NCBI GenBank assembly: GCA_017468085.1
Contig: JAFUJR010000027.1
Coordinates: forward strand, 80,691 to 144,690
Source of the DNA: Clostridia bacterium
GTDB taxonomy: Bacteria; Bacillota; Clostridia; Christensenellales; Borkfalkiaceae
Direction of reading: 5' to 3'
DNA: 64,000 nt
Shown here: one piece after another, positions 52,544 through 61,200 of the stretch
Numbering within the stretch: the stretch's first letter is position 1
How the letters are laid out: each line of letters starts with the position of its first letter
The notes under the pieces: generated by a model
The model's database searches: none
What the model was told of the DNA's origin: nothing
Seen by the model: the letters and a program-made list of their open reading frames with translations, nothing else
Position numbers and translations under genes: made by a program

Positions 52544-53749
52544 ATGAATATTTTGAAAAAGGCATATTGTAGAATTTTTCAAACGGCGTTCCATTTGGCT
52601 TTGCCGTTTTTACCCTACCGAGAACCAAAAATATTGAACAGTATAGAAGAATTGCCGAATCGGTTAAGGGAATTGTCTATAAAGTCTGTTCTTTTGGTAA
52701 CGGACGAGGGAATCAGAAACGCAGGTATTACAAAGCCGCTTGAAACTTTATTAAAAGAAAGCAAAATAAAGTGTGTGGTGTACGATAAAACTCGCGCAAA
52801 TCCTACGGTGGATAACGTAGAAGAAGCGCGGAGATTATATATTGACGAAAAATGTGAATGTTTGATTGCTTTTGGCGGCGGTTCGTCAATGGACTGTGCA
52901 AAAGCACTTGGCGCGCGTATTGCCTATCCGAAAAAGAGTTTAGGACAATTAAAAGGCGTTTTGCGTGTTCTTCGTAAAATTCCTACGCTTATCGCTATTC
53001 CCACAACGGCAGGAACTGGAAGCGAAGTAACGCTTGCGGCGGTTGTTACCGACAGCGAGAAACAACATAAGTATACGTTGATGGATTTTACGCTTATTCC
53101 GCGTTATGCTGTTCTTGATCCGACGGTAACTTATTCTCTTCCCCCGCATTTAACGGCAACGACGGGTATGGACGCTTTAACCCACGCAGTAGAAGCGTAT
53201 ATCGGGCGTTCTACAAGCAAAGAAACAAGACGGAAAGCTTTGGAGGCAACGGCGCTTGTTTTCGGGAATATCGAAAAAGCCTACGCGAATGGGAAAGATT
53301 ACGAGGCAAGAGCAAATATGCTCAAAGCGGCGTATCTCGCAGGCGTTTCCTTTTCAAAATCCTACGTTGGATATATTCACGCAGTTGCACACTCGCTTGG
53401 TGGGCAATATAACGTACCGCACGGGCTTGCAAATTCCGTGTTGATGCCCATCGTACTCGAATCGTATGGCAAAACCGCCTATAAAAAATTGCATAAGCTC
53501 GGTATTGCGGCAGGAGTTTCTTCCGAAAACGATACGCGCGAGATCGGCGCGGAAAAGTTTATAGCGGCGATCAAAGAACTGAACGCACGTATGGGAATCC
53601 CCGAAAAACTAACGGGGATAAAAAAAGAAGATATACCGCAAATGGCAAAACACGCGGAGAAGGAAGCAAATCCTTTATATCCCGTACCCAAACTTATGAA
53701 CGCAAAAGAATTAGAAAAATTTTATTATCAAGTAGCGGATTGGAGTTGA
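52544..53749 (+). CDS. Iron-containing alcohol dehydrogenase
   Basis: Type III (Fe-dependent) NAD(P)-linked alcohol dehydrogenase of 401 residues. FGGGSSMDCAKA (about 108) binds the nucleotide. IPTTAGTGSEVTLAA follows near 150. The metal ligands are the Asp and His of GMDALTHAVEAYIG (about 208), and the His residues of HAVAHSLGGQYNVPHGLANS (about 278-292). The N-terminus starts with an extra basic/hydrophobic segment (MNILKKAYCRIFQTAFHLAL) not usual in the family. It starts two bases after the marR stop. Confidence 0.92.
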   Translation: MNILKKAYCRIFQTAFHLALPFLPYREPKILNSIEELPNRLRELSIKSVLLVTDEGIRNAGITKPLETLLKESKIKCVVYDKTRANPTVDNVEEARRLYIDEKCECLIAFGGGSSMDCAKALGARIAYPKKSLGQLKGVLRVLRKIPTLIAIPTTAGTGSEVTLAAVVTDSEKQHKYTLMDFTLIPRYAVLDPTVTYSLPPHLTATTGMDALTHAVEAYIGRSTSKETRRKALEATALVFGNIEKAYANGKDYEARANMLKAAYLAGVSFSKSYVGYIHAVAHSLGGQYNVPHGLANSVLMPIVLESYGKTAYKKLHKLGIAAGVSSENDTREIGAEKFIAAIKELNARMGIPEKLTGIKKEDIPQMAKHAEKEANPLYPVPKLMNAKELEKFYYQVADWS

Positions 53750-53753
53750 AATT

Positions 53754-55136
53754 ATGAATATTCAAAATATAGACGAAATTATCGAAAGCCAACGCAAATT
53801 TTTTCAAAGCGGCGCAACGCTTTCGGTTAAATTCAGAATAGAAATGTTGAAAAAGCTGTATAACGCAGTAAAAAAATACGAAACGGAAATCGGCAAAGCC
53901 TTGACTGCCGATTTGGGTAAAAGCGATTTTGAAGGCTTTATGTGTGAAACGGGTTTGGTGCTGTCTGAAATCGGTTATATGATCAAGCACACGAAAAAAT
54001 TCGCAAAAGCGAAAAAGGTGCATACGCCCCTTGCGCAGTTTGCGTCCAAAAGCTACAAAAAGCCGTCGCCTTACGGAAACGTACTGATTATGAGTCCGTG
54101 GAATTATCCCTTTCTTTTGACGATAGATCCGATTGCCGACGCGATTGCGGCAGGAAATACCGTCGTTGTAAAACCGAGCGCATATTCACCCGCTACGAGC
54201 GCGGTCATTGAGAAACTCTTAACGGAATGTTTTCCGTCCGAATACGTTGCCGTTATCACGGGTGGGAGAAAGGAAAACGCGGCTCTTTTGGAAAAGAAAT
54301 TCGATTTCGTATTCTTTACGGGTAGTCAAACCGTAGGCAAGGAAGTATTACGCCATACGGCGGAGCATTTGACCCCTGCCGTGTTGGAGCTTGGCGGAAA
54401 AAGTCCCTGTATCGTCGATAGTAGCGCGAAGATCAAGTTGGCTGCAAAGCGTATCGTGTTCGGAAAATATTTGAACTGCGGACAGACCTGCGTTGCGCCC
54501 GATTATATCCTTTGCGAGAAGTCGGTAAAAGACGAACTTGTGAAAGAAATTATTGTACAAATCAAAAAGCAATACGGCGACAAACCGCTTGAAAATCCCG
54601 ATTACGGAAAGATCATCAACGAGAAACATTTTGAGCGTGTGTTCGGGTTGATCGCGCCGCAAAAAGTTGTATTTGGTGGGGGCAGGGACGCGTTGAAATT
54701 AAAAATCGAACCGACTGTAATGGATAACGTTACTTGGAACGACGCCGTTATGCAGGAAGAAATTTTCGGCCCGATTATGCCGATTTTAACGTTTGATGAT
54801 TTTGACGACGTTTACAAGCTTTTGAAAGATAAACCAAAGCCTTTGGCGTTGTATCTTTTCTCCGAAAATAAAAAACATATCCGCGAGATCACGGAAAGGT
54901 GTTCTTACGGGGGTGGGTGCATCAACGATTGCGTTATCCACCTTGCAACGAGCGAAATGGGTTTCGGTGGCGTTGGCGAAAGCGGAATGGGTTCTTATCA
55001 CGGAAAAGAGGGTTTTGACGCCTTTTCCCATACGAAAAGTATCGTAGATAAAAAGACTTGGATGGATCTTCCTATGCGTTATCAACCGTATAAAAAAGGC
55101 TTTTTCGGCAAATTGTTGCATATATTTTTGAGGTAA
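53754..55136 (+). CDS. Aldehyde dehydrogenase, class 3-like
   Basis: NAD(P)-dependent aldehyde dehydrogenase of 460 residues. Shown by SPWNYPFLLTIDPIADAIAA (Asn of the oxyanion hole near 115), FTGSQTVGKEV, LELGGKSPC with the general-base Glu near 210, catalytic Cys in NCGQTCVAPDY near 244, and QEEIFGPIMPIL. The length and the hydrophobic basic C-terminus (KKGFFGKLLHIFLR) resemble the class 3 fatty-aldehyde type, which can sit on the membrane. With the alcohol dehydrogenase it could interconvert long-chain alcohols, aldehydes and acids. Confidence 0.92.
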   Translation: MNIQNIDEIIESQRKFFQSGATLSVKFRIEMLKKLYNAVKKYETEIGKALTADLGKSDFEGFMCETGLVLSEIGYMIKHTKKFAKAKKVHTPLAQFASKSYKKPSPYGNVLIMSPWNYPFLLTIDPIADAIAAGNTVVVKPSAYSPATSAVIEKLLTECFPSEYVAVITGGRKENAALLEKKFDFVFFTGSQTVGKEVLRHTAEHLTPAVLELGGKSPCIVDSSAKIKLAAKRIVFGKYLNCGQTCVAPDYILCEKSVKDELVKEIIVQIKKQYGDKPLENPDYGKIINEKHFERVFGLIAPQKVVFGGGRDALKLKIEPTVMDNVTWNDAVMQEEIFGPIMPILTFDDFDDVYKLLKDKPKPLALYLFSENKKHIREITERCSYGGGCINDCVIHLATSEMGFGGVGESGMGSYHGKEGFDAFSHTKSIVDKKTWMDLPMRYQPYKKGFFGKLLHIFLR

Positions 55137-55138
55137 AA

Positions 55139-55849
55139 ATGAAGAAAGTATTTAATTTACAAAATATTGTTTTGGCGTTAAACGTTTTGATCATCACCGC
55201 AATTTTTGTTTTGAATTATTTTTACCAAAGCAACGGTTTCGATTTTACGTTAAAATGTATTTGTAGCGGCTCATTTGCATTGTTGGGCGTCATCAATCTT
55301 GTTTACGCGCTGAAAACGAAACAAACGAACGCTAAATTTTATATCGGTATGTCGGCGGGACTCGCTCTTGCTTTTCTCGGCGATTATCTGATAGGCTACG
55401 ATTTCATTATCGGCGCGGCAACTTTCGCGCTCGGACACGTATGCTTCGTTGTGGCTTACTGCTTTCAGCAAAAGCTGAAAACGCTCGATTATATTATCAG
55501 CGGAGTTTTGTTCATAGGCGCGGCTGTATTTTTGCTTTTCTCGCCGATTCTTACCTTTGAAGTTCCTGTATTCCGTATCGTTTGTATCGTTTACGCGCTG
55601 ATCATTTCAATAATGCTCGGAAAAGCTATCGGGAATTTGGTTCGCGATAAAAATATAGTTACGGGAATACTTGCTTTTGCGAGCCTATTATTCTTTATTT
55701 CCGATTTAATGTTGGTGTTGGATTGGTTTGTCGGGATTTGGGATTGGACGGATCATGCTTGTATGGGGACGTACTATCCCGCACTTTGTTTCTTGGCGTT
55801 ATCTATGTATCTGAAAATAAGGAAAGATAGGAGAAAAACAAATGATTAA
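55139..55849 (+). CDS. YhhN-family membrane protein, putative lysoplasmalogenase
   Basis: Polytopic membrane protein of 236 residues with about eight hydrophobic segments. The conserved acidic motifs of the YhhN/TMEM86 family are present: ALAFLGDYLIG near residue 80 and FFISDLMLVLDWF near 185. Vertebrate TMEM86B cleaves the vinyl ether of lysoplasmalogens and releases a fatty aldehyde. Anaerobic clostridia make plasmalogens, and a fatty-aldehyde dehydrogenase lies next door, so the same reaction is plausible here, by inference. Its 3' end overlaps the next gene by eight bases. Confidence 0.8.
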   Translation: MKKVFNLQNIVLALNVLIITAIFVLNYFYQSNGFDFTLKCICSGSFALLGVINLVYALKTKQTNAKFYIGMSAGLALAFLGDYLIGYDFIIGAATFALGHVCFVVAYCFQQKLKTLDYIISGVLFIGAAVFLLFSPILTFEVPVFRIVCIVYALIISIMLGKAIGNLVRDKNIVTGILAFASLLFFISDLMLVLDWFVGIWDWTDHACMGTYYPALCFLALSMYLKIRKDRRKTND

Positions 55850-56552
55850 AGTTGTTTTGTTTGATTTAGACGGAACGTTGCTCCCGATGGATCAAGACGT
55901 ATTTGTTAAAACTTATTTTGGCGGAATAGCTAAAAGACTTGCTTTGCGCGGCTATGAAGCGGAAGGTTTGATTTCTGCGATTTGGGCAGGTACGGCTACG
56001 ATGATAAAGAATGACGGAAAGAAAACCAACGAAGCCGTATTTTGGGATAAATTCACGGAAATATATGGAGAAAACGCAAGAGCCGACGAGCCGTATTTTG
56101 ACGAATTTTATAGGCTTGATTTTGATAAGGTCCAAAGCTCTTGCGGTTACAATCCAAAAGCACAGGAAACCGTTGTAAAGATTAAATCTATGGGTTTACG
56201 TGTTGCGCTTGCAACAAATCCTATTTTTCCTACGATTGCAACGCAAAAAAGAATTGCTTGGGCAGGATTATCTCCCGATGACTTTGAATTATATACTACA
56301 TACGAAAATTCTCGTTATTGCAAGCCTACCCTTGAATATTATAAGAATATTATCAAGCAATTAAGTGTTAAAGCGGAAGATTGTTTAATGGTCGGAAACG
56401 ACGTTTCGGAAGATATGGTTGCTGAAATGCTCGGTATGAAAGTATTTTTATTGACCGATTGTTTGATAAATAAGAATCAAAAAGAGATAAACGTTTATCC
56501 GAACGGTGGTTTTAGCGAATTATTGGACTATATTAAAACCATTGTGGAATAA
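55842..56552 (+). CDS. HAD-superfamily hydrolase
   Basis: Cytoplasmic phosphatase-like enzyme of 236 residues. Motif I is LFDLDGTLLP with the nucleophile Asp at about residue 8, motif II is ALATNPIF near 126, motif III is the Lys in YCKPTLEYY near 165, and motif IV is VGNDVSEDM near 185. A helical cap sits between motifs I and II. Small phosphoesters are the usual substrates. Overlap with the upstream gene indicates translational coupling. Its role in the operon is unclear; a phospholipid-derived phosphate ester would fit but is not shown. Confidence 0.85.
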   Translation: MIKVVLFDLDGTLLPMDQDVFVKTYFGGIAKRLALRGYEAEGLISAIWAGTATMIKNDGKKTNEAVFWDKFTEIYGENARADEPYFDEFYRLDFDKVQSSCGYNPKAQETVVKIKSMGLRVALATNPIFPTIATQKRIAWAGLSPDDFELYTTYENSRYCKPTLEYYKNIIKQLSVKAEDCLMVGNDVSEDMVAEMLGMKVFLLTDCLINKNQKEINVYPNGGFSELLDYIKTIVE

Positions 56553-56561
56553 GGAGTTTTT

Positions 56562-58940
56562 ATGAATAAGATTAAAAGAATAATCAATATTTTACTTGGA
56601 GTTATTTTATGCTTTTTCTTTGTGGTTTCTATTGTAGATACCGAAGAAACGCAAAAGAAAACCAACTTCAATCAAACAAATATAACCACGCACATTGAAA
56701 AGCTGTCCGAAAACGGACCACGCTCCATTATGGATACGGAAGCGAATCAAAAGGCGCTTGAATATCTCATAACTACGGTAGAGAGTTACGGAATAACCGA
56801 AGGCGATACAACGGAAAAACCCGCCTATGTTATTCAAGATTTTGTTGCGGAAGACACCGACCATCAGAATTGGTATTTGAGTAATTTAATCGTACATATT
56901 CCTGCAAACGGAACGCAAAAAACGGGCGAAGCGGTTATGTTTATGGGGCATTTTGATTCCGTACCAATGGGGCAAGGCTCGTCCGACGACGGCGTATCTT
57001 GCTCGGTAATGTTGGAGGCGATTCGGTACTATCTTGATAAAATGCAAAACGGTTATACGCTTTCCAACGACTTGTTGTTTGCATTCGTCAACGGCGAAGA
57101 GTTCGGTATGTACGGCTCGGAAGCAATGGCGGAAGAATTTACGGGCTTTAATAACGTAATACAGCGCACGAAATTCGTAACCAATCTCGAATCGCGCGGC
57201 ACGAGCGGAACGCTCATTATGTTTGAAACGGGCAAAAATAATTATAATACCGTCAAATTATTTTCCGAAGTGAATAAGAATTTGTTTACTTGCTCGATTG
57301 CAACGATGGTTTACGATATGATGCCGAATAATACCGATTTTACGACGTTCAAAGCGGCTTATCAAGGCGTAAATATGGCGAATATCGGCAGCGGCGAGAA
57401 TTATCATACGCAGAATGATTCGCCCGATAACATCGGTATGAGTTATCTTTCTCAACAGGCGCAAATCGTAGACGGGCTTATCGATAAGCTCGGCAATTAC
57501 GAATTATCAAAATTATATGACGCGGACGAATCCGCTATCTTCTTTTCGTATTTGAATATTACGACGGTCGTTTACAATCATACCGCCGTGATCGTGTTTG
57601 CGATTATCGGTATCGTAATGCTTGCGGCGAATATTTTGCTTTCGATATTCTATCGCAAGGAAAACAACGTCGGCAAAACGGCAAAGGCAATCGGAGCTAT
57701 CGTTGTCGGATTGATCATTGCAGCAGTAGTAACGTATGCTTGCTATTTCCTTTTCCAACTGATTGCCGCGTTGTTTGGCGTTATTGATATACATATGCTC
57801 GGAACGATTACCTATTCCAATATAGCAATCGTTATCGGAATCGGTATATTGTCGTTGGCAATCACGGCACTTACAACGCATTTCGCTTGTAAATGGCTGA
57901 AAATCGAGCGCAGGGATATGACGAGAGCATTTGCTTATATACACGTATTTTTAGGTATCATCGTTTCTTTCGCCTTACCCGACGCAAGTTATTTATTTAT
58001 GTTCAGCGGTATTATGCTGATGATCAACGAACTGTTGGTTACGGGATTAAAGAAGATCGATTTCGCGCAATATCACGGCGAGTTGCTTGCTACGGCGTTG
58101 TATTTACCTATCGTTATTCCCGTTATTTTCCTTGCGACGTCCGCTTTGGGTATGACGATGGCTTACGTTTACGGGCTTGTATTTGCGCTTACCGTATTCG
58201 GCGTGGGTATCTGCATTACGCCTATTTGTGAATACTCGTCCGTTCGCACGGCAATAAAAGCAAGCAAAAACGTTATTCAAGAAAAGAAAGAGGTTGGTCG
58301 CTTTGAAAAGGTCAACGTAAAAGTATCGGCTTGGGAAGGTGCATTACATATTTTAGCCGTTGCATTGGTAATACTTTTCGTCGTTAGCGTAATTCCTTCT
58401 AACGCAAGCGTGAATTTGCAAGGCAAGCAAAATAACGCAAAATTACCGTGGGACGACGCGCTCGTGTACGTCGTAGATGAAAACGGCGACAGCGAGTACC
58501 GCATTTACGATTTGAACGCATACCGCGCGTTGAAAAAGTATGCGCCCGAAATGGAATACGATACCGACCATTACGTTGGCGATGGCGAGGAAAAGAATAT
58601 CGGCGTTTCTATTCTTTCCACGTTTGAGGACAATACGCTTTCGGTCAAGAAAAACGAAGGAAAAACCATTGTGTATCTCACATTTACAAACGAAACGGCG
58701 GAATCATTTACCATTGACGACGGCACAACCGTAAAAACTTATGAATTTGGCGAAAATAAGACTTGGGGTATTGCCATCCATTATGATTGTACGATTACGG
58801 TAAACGGTGGCTCGGCAAAGGTTGAATATAAAGAAGTGATACGCGATTATGCTTTATTGATACCCGAAGAATACGCGAATGACGATAATAAATTACATTT
58901 TAACTTATGGCTTATGAATAGTTATTTGTTGCGCGAATAA
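56562..58940 (+). CDS. Membrane-bound M28-family metallopeptidase
   Basis: Membrane protein of 792 residues. An N-terminal anchor (about 8-25) leads to an extracytoplasmic M28 domain (about 45-320) with GHFDSVPMG (His, Asp near 130), SSDDGVS, VNGEEFGMYGSEA (Glu pair near 178), NLESRG and HTQNDSPDNIG (His near 287). Eight or nine membrane segments follow (about 345-625), then a C-terminal extracytoplasmic beta-rich domain (about 635-792). The layout is like Fxna/ERMP1-type and vacuolar membrane M28 proteins. It is the last gene of the marR operon and probably trims peptides at the cell surface. Confidence 0.88.
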   Translation: MNKIKRIINILLGVILCFFFVVSIVDTEETQKKTNFNQTNITTHIEKLSENGPRSIMDTEANQKALEYLITTVESYGITEGDTTEKPAYVIQDFVAEDTDHQNWYLSNLIVHIPANGTQKTGEAVMFMGHFDSVPMGQGSSDDGVSCSVMLEAIRYYLDKMQNGYTLSNDLLFAFVNGEEFGMYGSEAMAEEFTGFNNVIQRTKFVTNLESRGTSGTLIMFETGKNNYNTVKLFSEVNKNLFTCSIATMVYDMMPNNTDFTTFKAAYQGVNMANIGSGENYHTQNDSPDNIGMSYLSQQAQIVDGLIDKLGNYELSKLYDADESAIFFSYLNITTVVYNHTAVIVFAIIGIVMLAANILLSIFYRKENNVGKTAKAIGAIVVGLIIAAVVTYACYFLFQLIAALFGVIDIHMLGTITYSNIAIVIGIGILSLAITALTTHFACKWLKIERRDMTRAFAYIHVFLGIIVSFALPDASYLFMFSGIMLMINELLVTGLKKIDFAQYHGELLATALYLPIVIPVIFLATSALGMTMAYVYGLVFALTVFGVGICITPICEYSSVRTAIKASKNVIQEKKEVGRFEKVNVKVSAWEGALHILAVALVILFVVSVIPSNASVNLQGKQNNAKLPWDDALVYVVDENGDSEYRIYDLNAYRALKKYAPEMEYDTDHYVGDGEEKNIGVSILSTFEDNTLSVKKNEGKTIVYLTFTNETAESFTIDDGTTVKTYEFGENKTWGIAIHYDCTITVNGGSAKVEYKEVIRDYALLIPEEYANDDNKLHFNLWLMNSYLLRE

Positions 58941-58976
58941 CGCCATTAGCACAACTTTGTTTAAGTCTATGTAAGA

Positions 58977-59014
58977 AAAAAACGAGATTTGGAAATTTTC
59001 AGATCTCGTTTTTT
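58977..59014 (+). terminator. Terminator of the marR operon
   Basis: AAAACGAGAT / ATCTCGTTTT stem extended by A-T pairs to 12 bp, 14-base loop TTGGAAATTTTCAG, then a T-run. Its sequence is related, in inverted orientation, to the palindrome at 59026. Confidence 0.85.
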
Positions 59015-59025
59015 ATATATCAAAC

Positions 59026-59059
59026 AGAACGGGATTTATAAATTTCCAAATCCCGTTCT
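59026..59059. repeat. Palindrome related to the preceding terminator
   Basis: AGAACGGGATTT / AAATCCCGTTCT, 12 perfect pairs, loop ATAAATTTCC. The reverse complement aligns with the terminator at 58981-59010 (about 24 of 30 positions by eye). No T-tract. Confidence 0.6.
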
Positions 59060-59436
59060 TAAATAAACTGTTTATTGTTTATGATTTTTCTGTTTTTCCT
59101 TTTTCGTTCTGCGGAATAAGTAATGGTGTGAGTTTGACCGTCCCCATAATAAATTATGGTTTGATAATCCCGTCCATATTTACCGTTTTGGAGTGTTTTC
59201 CCGATAATAAATAACCGAATCGATGCAAAAGAGTAAATACATACATCGCTACTATTGATATAACAAATTTATTTGCAAATCTTTCTTTTATATATTTTTG
59301 AACTTAATTTTTTCCATGCTAATTTGCGTTTTAAGTAGTATGTCCTATATCAAGCAATTTCTTATAAGGTCAACGAATTATTAAAATCCTATAAAATTAT
59401 TTGTTTTTTCTAAATCCATTTTTATAATATTCCAAA
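59060..59436. other. Gene-free AT-rich stretch
   Basis: About 377 bases with no supported gene, repeat or RNA. Short open frames on either strand lack ribosome binding sites and family resemblance. Base composition is more AT-rich than the operons to the left, as in the following degenerate genes. Confidence 0.6.
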
Positions 59437-59996
59437 TTAAACTTCCGATCCAAAAAAACTATGACCCAGCATACTTTTTAGATTTCCTTGAAAATTTAAT
59501 CTCAATTCCGATAGCTTTTGTAAATCTCGCGGAAAACAAATTGCGCTGTTTTTCTTTAATTCTACCGCGTTACTTTTTTGCAATACTTCCGCTACAAATT
59601 GCGAGCAAAAATAGCGATATTTTTGCTTTATCGGGATATGGAATAAGCCGAATATTAGTCCTAATTTCGCATAACGGTATAGTCCTTTATTTAGGACAAA
59701 ATCATTTAATATCTTTTTAATTGAATTGTAAACCGTTTCAGTAACTTTCAACTCGTAGAGTTGGCAAGGGAAAGGCTCACGGTTGGACTTTATGTATTTT
59801 GAAATTTTTTCGACGATAAAACCTTTGTTTACAAAACTATAAAAAGTGTCTAAATCTTCTTCAAGTCCGATAGCTGCATGGGTATAATAAAAACCTGAAA
59901 AAAACCTATGGCTTTTGAACGGTTATCCGAAAATCTGGTCAATAAAACATACACTTTTCTAAGACTTTTATTTTCATTTTCAAGCGACGGTTTCAT
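59437..59996 (-). pseudogene. Frameshifted permuted papain-like (YiiX-type) cysteine hydrolase
   Basis: Reading the reverse strand from an ATG at 59996 with AAAGGAAA upstream gives MKPSLENENKSLRKVYVLLT and RFSDNRSKAIGFF. The frame is then lost at a run of seven T (plus-strand A-run 59898-59904). Adding one T restores one continuous protein of about 186 residues that continues SGFYYTHAAIGLEEDLDTF and ends FFGSEV. The His of THAAIGL and the Cys of YRYFCSQFVAEVL are the expected catalytic pair of permuted NlpC/P60-like amidases. So this is either a recent one-base loss in a homopolymer, phase variation or slippage, or a sequencing error. Function if intact would be thiol amidase or esterase. Confidence 0.75.
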
Positions 59997-60042
59997 TTCT
60001 ATTTCCTTTAATTTTATTGAAATGATTATAGATTATAAATGT

Positions 60043-60086
60043 TAAATAAATACTAAATAAATACTAAATAAATGTCAAATAAACAT
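60043..60086. repeat. Four tandem 11-bp repeats
   Basis: TAAATAAATAC, TAAATAAATAC, TAAATAAATGT, CAAATAAACAT in direct tandem between the frameshifted peptidase and the recombinase remnant. AT-rich iteron-like array, possibly a slippage product in decaying DNA. Confidence 0.65.
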
Positions 60087-60170
60087 TAAAAGCATGGATT
60101 ATTTTCACATTCTTTCTAGCCGTAAATACATAGGCAAATAGAAGTTGAAGGATACAGTGGTTGAGATAGT

Positions 60171-61025
60171 ATGCCTTCAATTATCGACAAAGATTTATTT
60201 GAAAAGGTACAAAAGCGAATAGCGGTAAATACTCGCGCCCCTGCTACGCATAAGGCAAAGGAAGAATATTTGTTATCAACGAAAATTTTTTGCGGCAAGT
60301 GCAACGCGATAATGTTTGGCGAAAGCGGAACGAGCAAGACGGGAAAGACCTACACTTACTACAAATGCGCCAACCAAAAGAAACGGCATACTTGCGACAA
60401 GAAAACGATAGCGAAAGACAAGATAGAAAATGCCGTTGCGAAAGCCGTTATGGAAAAGGTTATGGACGATAACCTAATGGAAGAATTGGCATATCGGCTT
60501 TACGATTTACAAAAGCAAGAAAGCAATATTTTGAACGCCTTGCAAATTCAGTTAGCGGAAGTAGAACAAGGCATAGAAAATATGCTCAACGCCATACAAA
60601 GCGGTATCGTTCTTGATTCAACGAAGAAACGACTTGCGGACTTGGAAGAACGGCAAAAGGAACTTACCATAGAAATAACGCAAGAACAAATAAAAAGACC
60701 TGCCCTTACGAAAGAGCAGATATTGTTCGGAATACATAAATTTAGAAAATGCGATATTTCCACGAAAGAAGGCAAGCAAAGGTTGATAGACAGCTTTGTG
60801 AATAGTGTATATTTATTCGACGATTACGCTTTGCTAACGTGCAATTTCAAGGAAGGTACGACGAAAATCACACTTGACGATATAGAGAACTCGGGGTTTG
60901 GAGATTTTGTGAAAGCACAAAAAAATAAACCCGAACAAAAGTGTTCGGATTTATTTGAAGTTGGTGACCTTATCGGGACTCGAACCCGAGTTTGCGCCGT
61001 GAGAGGGCGCCGTCCTAACCGCTAG
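60171..61025 (+). pseudogene. C-terminal remnant of a large serine recombinase
   Basis: Open frame of 284 residues matching only the middle and end of a large serine recombinase. It has the end of the recombinase domain (MPSIIDKDLFEKVQKRIAVN), a zinc ribbon (CGKCNAIMFGES, then CANQKKRHTCDKK) and a coiled coil (about 110-180). The N-terminal resolvase catalytic domain with its Ser nucleophile is absent. In the same frame upstream, IEVEGYSG is followed by a TGA (60162-60164) and then DS-MPSII, so recognisable sequence runs through a stop. The last residues read into a tRNA terminator and the tRNA-Glu gene, so the natural end is lost too. It is the scar of an element once integrated here. Confidence 0.8.
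60920..60958 (-). terminator. Terminator of the tRNA operon inside the recombinase remnant
   Basis: On the reverse strand AAATAAATCCGAACA pairs with TGTTCGGGTTTATTT (15 pairs, one wobble), loop CTTT, then a run of T. It follows tRNA-Glu by a few bases. Confidence 0.8.
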
Positions 61026-61036
61026 ACGATAAGGCC
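60962..61036 (-). tRNA. tRNA-Glu (CTC)
   Basis: Full cloverleaf on the reverse strand: acceptor GGCCTTA/TAAGGTC, anticodon loop CTCTCAC with CTC at 34-36, T-loop TTCGAGT, discriminator A and encoded CCA. Last tRNA of the cluster and adjacent to the recombinase remnant. Confidence 0.93.
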
Positions 61037-61070
61037 TTGTTGTATTTTTTCATAGTATAATACGTTTTTT

Positions 61071-61116
61071 ATGTAAACAGTTCGATTTTAGAGGTCCAAA
61101 ATCGAACTGTTTACAT
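61071..61116. repeat. 19-bp perfect inverted repeat between tRNA genes
   Basis: ATGTAAACAGTTCGATTTT pairs perfectly with AAAATCGAACTGTTTACAT around the loop AGAGGTCC. It lies between tRNA-Lys(CTT) and tRNA-Glu(CTC). No T-run follows on either strand, so it is not a standard terminator. It may be an RNA processing signal or a trace of the lost mobile element. Confidence 0.7.
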
Positions 61117-61117
61117 T

Positions 61118-61193
61118 TGGTGGACGATCAGGGACTCGAACCCTGGGCCCACTGATTAAGAGTCAGTTGCTCTACCAACTGAGCTAATCATCC
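61118..61193 (-). tRNA. tRNA-Lys (CTT)
   Basis: Cloverleaf with acceptor GGATGAT/ATCGTCC, anticodon stem-loop CTGACTCTTAATCAG giving CTT, T-loop TTCGAGT, discriminator A and encoded CCA. Confidence 0.93.
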
Positions 61194-61200
61194 ACACGTC

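Noticed and set aside
60043-60086. CRISPR array
   Set aside because: The repeats are only 11 bp, directly adjacent without spacers and AT-only; no cas genes are present in the window.
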